The notes under the pieces are model-generated. The model was not told the origin of the DNA. It was given only the letters and a program-made list of their open reading frames with translations, and made no database searches. From an uncultured Alphaproteobacteria bacterium (GTDB lineage Bacteria; Pseudomonadota; Alphaproteobacteria; Micavibrionales; Micavibrionaceae): 57,194 bases of DNA. The position numbers and the translations under genes are program-made. Where the stretch lies: NCBI GenBank assembly GCA_946480475.1, contig CAMLJM010000021.1, positions 1 through 57,194 of the forward strand. Reading direction: 5' to 3'. Below, one piece after another: positions 51,515 through 57,194 of this stretch (its first letter is position 1; each line of letters starts with the position of its first letter).

Positions 51515-51543
51515 AAAAAACGGCCTCTGATGAGGCCGTTTTT
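51515..51543. terminator. Bidirectional terminator between the unknown gene and alaS
   Basis: AAAAACGGCCTC (51516-51527) and GAGGCCGTTTTT (51532-51543) form a 12-bp stem with a 4-base loop. Both strands have T-rich flanks, and the genes converge on it, so it should stop transcription from both sides. Confidence 0.92.
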
Positions 51544-51566
51544 GTTTGTTAGCGCAAGCCAATGGC

Positions 51567-54251
51567 CTATGAGGCGAGCAGTTTCTCAATAGCGCTGACA
51601 GCACCATTCGCAGCAGAACCATTCGGGCCGCCACCCTGCGCCATATCAGGACGGCCACCGCCGCCCTTGCCACCCAGCACTTCGACACCTGTTTTCACAA
51701 GGTCAACGGCGCTCACTTTCGATGTCAGGTCAGCGGTAACACCCACGACGATAGAGGCTTTGCCGTCTTCGGTTGCAATCAGCGTGATAACACCGGAACC
51801 CAGCTTTTGTTTGAGGTCATCAACCATCGGCTTCAGGTCTTTGGCTGGGAAACCTTCCAGTACCCGCGCAGTGAATTTCACGCCGCCAATGTCTTTGACT
51901 TCTGGACCCGCACCAGAGGCAGCGCCGCCCCCTGTCGCCATCTGGCGGCGCAGATTGGAAAGTTCCTGTTCCAGCTTCTTCTTCTCATCCATCAGGGCTT
52001 TGACGCGTGGGACCAGATCAGCAGGTGATGTCTTCAGAACTCCGGCAGCTTCTTGTACCAATTGCTCCTGGCTCTCAAGGTAACGCAGGGCATTGGCCCC
52101 CGTCAGGGCCTCGACACGGCGTACGCCAGCAGAAACAGCAGACTCACCCACGATCTTGAACAGGCCGATATCCCCCGTACGCTTCACATGCGTACCACCG
52201 CAAAGTTCGACAGAGTAGGGGATGTTCTGGCCGGGGCGCTGGCGACCCATGCTGACCACCCGTACTTCATCATCATACTTCTCGCCAAACAGGGCGCGGG
52301 CGCCGGACTCGCGCGCTTCTTCCAGCGGCAGGACGCGGGTAACCACTTCGGTATTGGCGCGGATTTCTTCGTTGACCTGTTCCTCAATGCTGCGCAATTG
52401 CTCGGCGCTGATCGGGTTCGGTTGCGAGATATCGAAACGTGTGCGGCCTTCATCCTGCAGTGAACCTTTTTGCGCGATGTGATCGCCCAGCGTCAGACGC
52501 AGCGCTTCATGCAGCAGGTGTGTGACCGAGTGGTTCGATTCAATCGCAGCACGCCGCTTGGTATCGACGCGCAGTTCAACGCCTTCACCAACATTGATTG
52601 TGCCTTTCGTGGTTTTACCCACGTGTACCCATAATTTACCGACTTGTTTCTTTGTATCGGCAACGCTGAATGTATCACCGTTAGGTGTAATCATAATCCC
52701 GGTATCACCTGTCTGGCCCCCGGATTCAGCATAGAACGGCGACTGGTTGACGATGATGAAACCTTCTTCACCGTTCTTCAGCTCTGCCACTTCCTTCCCA
52801 TCCTTGACGATGGTGAGGATTTTTCCCTCTGCTGTGGTGTTGGCGTAACCCAGGAATTCCGTGGAGCCCAGCTTATCGAATAGCTCGAACCAGATTTTCG
52901 ATGTGCCAGCATCACCAGAACCCGCCCAGCTTTTACGCGCGGTTTCTTTTTGCTGCTCCATTGATTTCTCGAAACCGGCCATGTCCACTTCCAGGCCCTT
53001 GGACTTCAGCGCATCGGCGGTCAGGTCAACCGGGAAGCCGTATGTATCGTAAAGTTTGAAGGCGACATCACCTGCAAGTTTCTGGTCGGAAGAAAGCTTG
53101 GCGGTTTCCTCATCCAGCATTTTCAGGCCGCGATCGAGTGTTTTCTTGAAACGAGTCTCTTCGTTCTTCAGTGTTTCGGTAATCAGAGCCTGTGCGCGGA
53201 TCAATTCCGGATAGGCTTCACCCATTGACGACATCAAAGTGGGAAACAGGCGATACATCAGCGGATCTTGAGCACCCAGCAGATGGGCATGACGCATGCC
53301 ACGGCGCATGATACGGCGCAGGACGTAACCACGACCTTCGTTCGATGGCATCACACCATCTGCCAGCAGGAATGCCGAGCAGCGCAGGTGATCGGCAATC
53401 ACGCGGTGGCTCGGGGCCATATCGCCATCCGGTGATACCCCTGTGAGATCGGCGGAATGCTCAATAATCGAGCGCAGCAAATCAATATCGTAGTTGGAGT
53501 ATTTACCCTGCATCAGGGCAGACATGCGCTCCAGGCCCATACCCGTATCAATCGAAGGCTTTGGTAACGGCTTGCGGTTATATCCGCCATTTCCGTCCGG
53601 TTCCTGCTCGAACTGCATGAAAACCAGGTTCCAGAATTCGAGGAAGCGGTCACCATCCTGATCGGCAGAGCCGGGGGGGCCGCCAGCAAGCTTGTCGCCC
53701 TGGTCATAGAAAATCTCAGAGCAGGGGCCGCAGGGGCCGAAATCGCCCATCATCCAGAAGTTATCATTCGTCGGGATGCGGATAATTTTATTGTCCGGGA
53801 AACCTGCGATCTTGCGCCACAGACCTGCGGCCTCTTCATCGGATGTATGGACAGTGACCAGCAGTTTATCCTGCGGCATGCCAAAGCCTTTTGAAATCAG
53901 CTCCCAGGCATAGCTGATGGCCTCTTCCTTGAAGTAATCACCGAAGGAGAAGTTGCCCATCATTTCAAAGAACGTGTGATGACGCGCTGTGTAACCGACA
54001 TTATCAAGGTCGTTATGCTTGCCACCGGCGCGTACGCATTTCTGTGCCGTTGTGGCGCGGGTGTAAGGACGTTTCTCAACGCCGGTGAAAACATTCTTGA
54101 ACTGCACCATGCCTGAATTCGCAAACATCAATGTGGGATCGTTCTGCGGGACCAGCGGGGATGATGCAATATGTTCGTGTCCTTGTTTCTTGAAGTAATC
54201 AAGGAAGGTCGTACGGATATCCTGAACGGTCTTGGTCACATGGGTGCTCAT
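51567..54251 (-). CDS. alaS: Alanine-tRNA ligase
   Basis: This 894-residue class II synthetase charges tRNA-Ala and edits Ser and Gly errors. The N-terminal aminoacylation domain has [20 protein letters not shown], the editing domain has the zinc-type motif [11 protein letters not shown] and [10 protein letters not shown], and the C-terminal part has the coiled coil and DHHA1 domain with a Gly-rich tail ([16 protein letters not shown]). The ATG at 54251 has AGGA 9 bases upstream. It is monocistronic, with 254 bases upstream that show no gene with a ribosome site. Confidence 0.96.
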   Translation of the reverse strand: MSTHVTKTVQDIRTTFLDYFKKQGHEHIASSPLVPQNDPTLMFANSGMVQFKNVFTGVEKRPYTRATTAQKCVRAGGKHNDLDNVGYTARHHTFFEMMGNFSFGDYFKEEAISYAWELISKGFGMPQDKLLVTVHTSDEEAAGLWRKIAGFPDNKIIRIPTNDNFWMMGDFGPCGPCSEIFYDQGDKLAGGPPGSADQDGDRFLEFWNLVFMQFEQEPDGNGGYNRKPLPKPSIDTGMGLERMSALMQGKYSNYDIDLLRSIIEHSADLTGVSPDGDMAPSHRVIADHLRCSAFLLADGVMPSNEGRGYVLRRIMRRGMRHAHLLGAQDPLMYRLFPTLMSSMGEAYPELIRAQALITETLKNEETRFKKTLDRGLKMLDEETAKLSSDQKLAGDVAFKLYDTYGFPVDLTADALKSKGLEVDMAGFEKSMEQQKETARKSWAGSGDAGTSKIWFELFDKLGSTEFLGYANTTAEGKILTIVKDGKEVAELKNGEEGFIIVNQSPFYAESGGQTGDTGIMITPNGDTFSVADTKKQVGKLWVHVGKTTKGTINVGEGVELRVDTKRRAAIESNHSVTHLLHEALRLTLGDHIAQKGSLQDEGRTRFDISQPNPISAEQLRSIEEQVNEEIRANTEVVTRVLPLEEARESGARALFGEKYDDEVRVVSMGRQRPGQNIPYSVELCGGTHVKRTGDIGLFKIVGESAVSAGVRRVEALTGANALRYLESQEQLVQEAAGVLKTSPADLVPRVKALMDEKKKLEQELSNLRRQMATGGGAASGAGPEVKDIGGVKFTARVLEGFPAKDLKPMVDDLKQKLGSGVITLIATEDGKASIVVGVTADLTSKVSAVDLVKTGVEVLGGKGGGGRPDMAQGGGPNGSAANGAVSAIEKLLAS

Positions 54252-54505
54252 GGCTAAAATTCCTAATGCATTGAATTGTCGGATAATTAATCAGATAACC
54301 CCCGGAAAGTCCATGGCCCTTAATGATGGTTTGATGCCGTTTTACAGGGATTTTCAGGTCAAAAATGGGGGTGAGAAGAATATATGACGTGCCCTAACGG
54401 GCCGCCAATGCCGCAAAGGCCGCAGCAGAACCGAAGGCGAAAGAATATGCCGTGTTCTTGATCATGGATGAACTATGCCAGCAGCATAACGGGCGCGTCA
54501 AGAAA

Positions 54506-56386
54506 TCAGTTCGTGGTGGCCAAGCGAAGGACATCGGGTACGGGAATGCCTGCCTGTTTCACGCCGTCGACCGGCACATATTGCGCCCATTGACCTTCGG
54601 CCACGGCGTCCAGTGACGGTACAGGCTGGTTCATGCGCATACGATAGATCCAGTAATTGGACATCACGCGTTCAACATAAGCGCGGGTTTCACCCATCGG
54701 AATGCTTTCGATGAACAGCAGGGGGTCGTCCTGCATATCGGCCAGTTCACGTTTCCATCGCTTCAGGTTGCCGGGGCCGGCGTTGTAAGCCACAACCAGT
54801 GAGAACAGTTCTGTATCAACATGGTCCTGATATAAAAGCTTCTCGATATAACGTTGACCCAGTTCCAGATTGGTTTGTGGATCACGCAGTTTTGCGTGGC
54901 TGTCTTTATTTTTGAAATGGGCCTTGCCTGAAATATAGCTGGCTGTAGAGGGCATAACCTGCATCAGGCCCTGGGCGCCGCTACGACTGACAGCACCGGG
55001 ATTGAATTTTGATTCCTGGCGAATGATAGCATGCACAAGGGCACGATCCACGGTGTAACCATCGCGTGGTTTCCAGGGGCTTAAAGGATAAAGGGCGGCG
55101 TCATAGTATCCGCCATTCGGATGCGGCTGCGTTTGCGCCAGTTGCATGCCGAATGAAGACAATCCTTTATGCGCAGCTAATGCAATCAAAGCATCACGCA
55201 GCAGCGGATCGTTTGATGTATCAATCTTACCCAGTACGACTTCAGCATCATGTATCTGGCCTGCCTTAATCAGGGCGATCCCTTCGCGCGCAGCAGGGTG
55301 CGCTTCCAGTGCCTTTTTATGCGCTGATGTTAGCGTGGGCACATTCCAGTTGAAATCATAATCCCAACCCAGTGAGCGTGTGGCGATCAAGCCATAAAAC
55401 GTGCGCGGATAAGCAGCAGCACGTTCCAGCCATACAGAAACCTGCTGCGGTTGGCGCGCGCGCATATAGGAACGGGAAGCCCAGTAAGCACTGGCAGAAG
55501 CTTGCCAGGGCGAGCTGTATGATGAATTGGCGGAATTGCTGAACATGCGCGCCGCTTGGTCGTAATTACCCATGCGCCACGCAGCCAAGCCTGCAACCCA
55601 TCCCGCTTGCGGGATATTGGCGCCGGAACGTTGCGCGCTCTCGGACGAAAGTTCATAAGACTGGACGATCTTGCCCGCCAGCAGGTAACCGCGCGCTATA
55701 AGAGTTTGTAGTTGATCTTTCTCAACCGGATCGAGATACGGTACAGCCTTATCACTGGAAAGGCGCTTCAGGGCACGGGTCGGGCTTCCGTTGCTGACAT
55801 CCTGCTTGATAATGCCGACCAGACGCACAACGCTGTCGCGTTGGGCCGGGGTGCGTTTACGGGCTGTCTTATATATACGGTTGTAACCATCTAGCGGCTG
55901 GTGGGCGCTTGCAGGTGTGGTTGTGACTGTCTTCGTGACCTGTTTCAGGGTTTTAAACAGCAGTTTCTTTTCAGCTTTTTCAATTTTTGTGGTTTTAACC
56001 GGTTTAATCTCTGGCTGATCCGCAGCAGCCAGTTTCAGGGCCGGTACGTCCGGCGGTGTTATAGCCGCCGCTTGAACGACGGTGGGTTCTTGTCCTGCCA
56101 CAGGACCTTGCCATGCGGGCTTATGTGCCGGAACGGGCGGCTTTTTAAAGGCGGCCTTTTTCTCTTCAGGCGCAGGGGCGCTCTCCACTGCGGGGGCTGA
56201 TAATTCTTCCTGATCCTGGTGGAGTGCGGGATAGCGCAGAAGAGCCAGCGAGTCCGCCCTGATCGCTGCCGGCTTACGTGCCGGGATCGGGGGCTCCGCT
56301 GAAGCATTCATAGAGATACTGATCACGAGGATCGTTCCCAGACTGAAGACCAAAAGTCTCTTCGCCGCTTTTTCGAATGTACACAT
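54506..56386 (-). CDS. Soluble lytic murein transglycosylase, Slt type
   Basis: This 626-residue periplasmic enzyme cleaves peptidoglycan to 1,6-anhydro-MurNAc ends. A signal peptide (cleaved near ASA, residue 30) is followed by a Pro/Ala/Lys-rich linker to about 165, then a superhelical TPR-like region. The C-terminal SLT domain has catalytic Glu458 in AIIRQESKFNP, GAQGLMQVMPSTA and VVAYNAGPGNL. This is the Slt70-like architecture. Products can be recycled through AnmK encoded at 9.9 kb. Upstream is a short gap and the uracil-DNA glycosylase gene. Confidence 0.92.
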   Translation of the reverse strand: MCTFEKAAKRLLVFSLGTILVISISMNASAEPPIPARKPAAIRADSLALLRYPALHQDQEELSAPAVESAPAPEEKKAAFKKPPVPAHKPAWQGPVAGQEPTVVQAAAITPPDVPALKLAAADQPEIKPVKTTKIEKAEKKLLFKTLKQVTKTVTTTPASAHQPLDGYNRIYKTARKRTPAQRDSVVRLVGIIKQDVSNGSPTRALKRLSSDKAVPYLDPVEKDQLQTLIARGYLLAGKIVQSYELSSESAQRSGANIPQAGWVAGLAAWRMGNYDQAARMFSNSANSSYSSPWQASASAYWASRSYMRARQPQQVSVWLERAAAYPRTFYGLIATRSLGWDYDFNWNVPTLTSAHKKALEAHPAAREGIALIKAGQIHDAEVVLGKIDTSNDPLLRDALIALAAHKGLSSFGMQLAQTQPHPNGGYYDAALYPLSPWKPRDGYTVDRALVHAIIRQESKFNPGAVSRSGAQGLMQVMPSTASYISGKAHFKNKDSHAKLRDPQTNLELGQRYIEKLLYQDHVDTELFSLVVAYNAGPGNLKRWKRELADMQDDPLLFIESIPMGETRAYVERVMSNYWIYRMRMNQPVPSLDAVAEGQWAQYVPVDGVKQAGIPVPDVLRLATTN

Positions 56387-56505
56387 GATGGGCAGATTGA
56401 TAGCCCATGAGGGCCAAAATGTCCAGAAAATGCGGAGGATATTAAGCTAAGTTATTGACAGTATTACAGAATTCATTGTCAGAACAGGGGGATTTTTAGG
56501 GAAAA

Positions 56506-57194
56506 TCAGGCGGCTTTAACTGAGATTCCAAGCTCTTGGCGCTTGGCCATCAGGGTTAACATATCCTGCCAGACGGCTTTTTTCTGGCTGGGGGTCCTGA
56601 GTAAATAGGAGGGGTGATAAGTCGCCAAAGCCGGAATCGGGGTCATATTGATTCCCGGTGTCCGAGGCAAAAAGTTATGCCAGCGGCCACGCAGCCGGGA
56701 GATGCCTTCTTCTGTATTCAGCAAGGCTTTGGCTGAAACCCCGCCGCAAAGTATCAGCAGTTTTGGTTTCACAAGGGCAATATGCTGCTCAATAAAAGGC
56801 AGGCTCAGCTCTACTTCCTGCGGTGTTGGTGTACGGTTACCCGGAGGACGCCAGTTCAGGATGTTGGAAATGTAAATGGCGCGATCCGGGTCTTCCTGGG
56901 TTCGGTCCAGATCAATGCATTTCAGGATTTTGTCCAGTAACTGTCCGCTCACACCCACGAAGGGACGCCCTAAACGATCTTCATCGGCACCTGGTGCTTC
57001 CCCAATCAGCATAATCGGCGCTGATGGGTTTCCATCACAAAACACCATATTCGTCGCAGTTTTGCGGATAGCCAGCCCTTCAAAGCCTGCCAGGGTGGTT
57101 TGCAAATCTTCCCGTGTATGAGCGCCTAATGCCAGTTTGATGGCTTCATTCTTCAACTCCGGCGTGCCTTGCACAGGCTGCGGCAGGGTAGTGA
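56506..57194 (-). CDS. Uracil-DNA glycosylase family 4-like, N-terminus beyond the window
   Basis: The visible part has about 229 residues and no stop before the right edge. The first candidate start, GTG 57174, has no ribosome site, and family members usually start earlier, so the true start is probably outside the window. Motif A is GEAPGADEDRLGRPFVG (the uracil-binding loop) and motif B is YHPSYLLR (the catalytic/minor-groove loop). SGQLLDKIL and WRPPGNRTPTPQE are typical of the alphaproteobacterial group. The Cys residues that hold the 4Fe-4S cluster of canonical family-4 enzymes are absent here: W stands for C in NILNWRPP, and neither the EGC nor the CLPF Cys is present. It removes uracil from DNA, with cluster status uncertain. 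Confidence 0.82.
   Translation of the reverse strand, partial: TTLPQPVQGTPELKNEAIKLALGAHTREDLQTTLAGFEGLAIRKTATNMVFCDGNPSAPIMLIGEAPGADEDRLGRPFVGVSGQLLDKILKCIDLDRTQEDPDRAIYISNILNWRPPGNRTPTPQEVELSLPFIEQHIALVKPKLLILCGGVSAKALLNTEEGISRLRGRWHNFLPRTPGINMTPIPALATYHPSYLLRTPSQKKAVWQDMLTLMAKRQELGISVKAA

Noticed and set aside
54394..54465. 23-codon minus-strand frame between alaS and the transglycosylase, hydrophobic and Ala-rich
   Set aside because: No ribosome site in the 20 bases before the ATG and no promoter or terminator of its own.
1..57194. Defence islands, CRISPR, toxin-antitoxin pairs, transposases, integrases and tRNA genes
   Set aside because: I looked on both strands and found no convincing signature of any of these.

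Overview
The window looks like a piece of an alphaproteobacterial chromosome. The diagnostic genes are a divK-pleD pair, an HdaA-type DnaA regulator, an EipB-like (DUF1849) envelope protein, a SapC homologue, a tiny aa3-oxidase subunit IV, and a cysteine desulfurase divergent from a small alpha/beta hydrolase. Base composition is near half G+C by eye. I see no rRNA, tRNA, insertion sequence, CRISPR array or prophage, so this is mostly core genome. The lineage is deep-branching or uncultured as far as I can tell, and I cannot name a genus.

Layout: 1-5.2 kb holds a partial gene, two LOG-family phosphoribohydrolases, a 2Fe-2S ferredoxin, a cysteine desulfurase, an alpha/beta hydrolase with a small partner, and peroxiredoxin Bcp. 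5.3-12 kb holds an AsmA/YhdP-like giant, tyrS, anmK and tsaC. 12-18 kb is more accessory: a 51-residue microgene with its own promoter and terminator, a transglycosylase behind a very good sigma-54 promoter, an acyl-CoA dehydrogenase, a Cys-rich secreted protein, and an HTH/coiled-coil protein paired with SapC. 18-23 kb is a UDP-glucose dehydrogenase plus PAPS operon (ugd-cysD-cysNC-cysQ). 23-28.7 kb holds a VasI/TagO-like lipoprotein, pleD, divK, eipB, a second diguanylate cyclase and a secreted Cys-rich protein. 28.7-35 kb holds a DUF6314 gene coupled to aspS, a tandem pair of unknown paralogues, rnd and pgi. 35-42 kb is a sugar/polyol region: glk, a PfkB kinase and two mannitol-dehydrogenase paralogues, divergent from a GH13 glucosidase and a SixA-like phosphatase. 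42-51.5 kb holds hdaA, a DUF2066 gene, purM-purN, the oxidase microgene, a large hybrid kinase, ndk and two unknown genes. 51.5-57 kb holds alaS, a soluble lytic transglycosylase and a family-4-like uracil-DNA glycosylase cut by the right edge.

How the genes connect: the sugar region can feed glucose into Glk and Pgi and oxidise polyols to ketoses. The ugd-cys operon can supply UDP-glucuronate and the sulfate donor PAPS, which fits sulfated surface polymers, but no sulfotransferase or reductive sulfate gene is visible. DivK, PleD, a second GGDEF enzyme and a hybrid kinase ending in an Hpt domain form a signalling concentration. No complete undescribed system is obvious. The best leads are the autonomous microgene at 12.1 kb, the sigma-54-driven transglycosylase, a start site buried in a terminator hairpin at 1.45 kb, the paralogue pair at 31.1-32.2 kb, and a protein at 50.5 kb that faintly resembles a RelA/SpoT synthetase domain.
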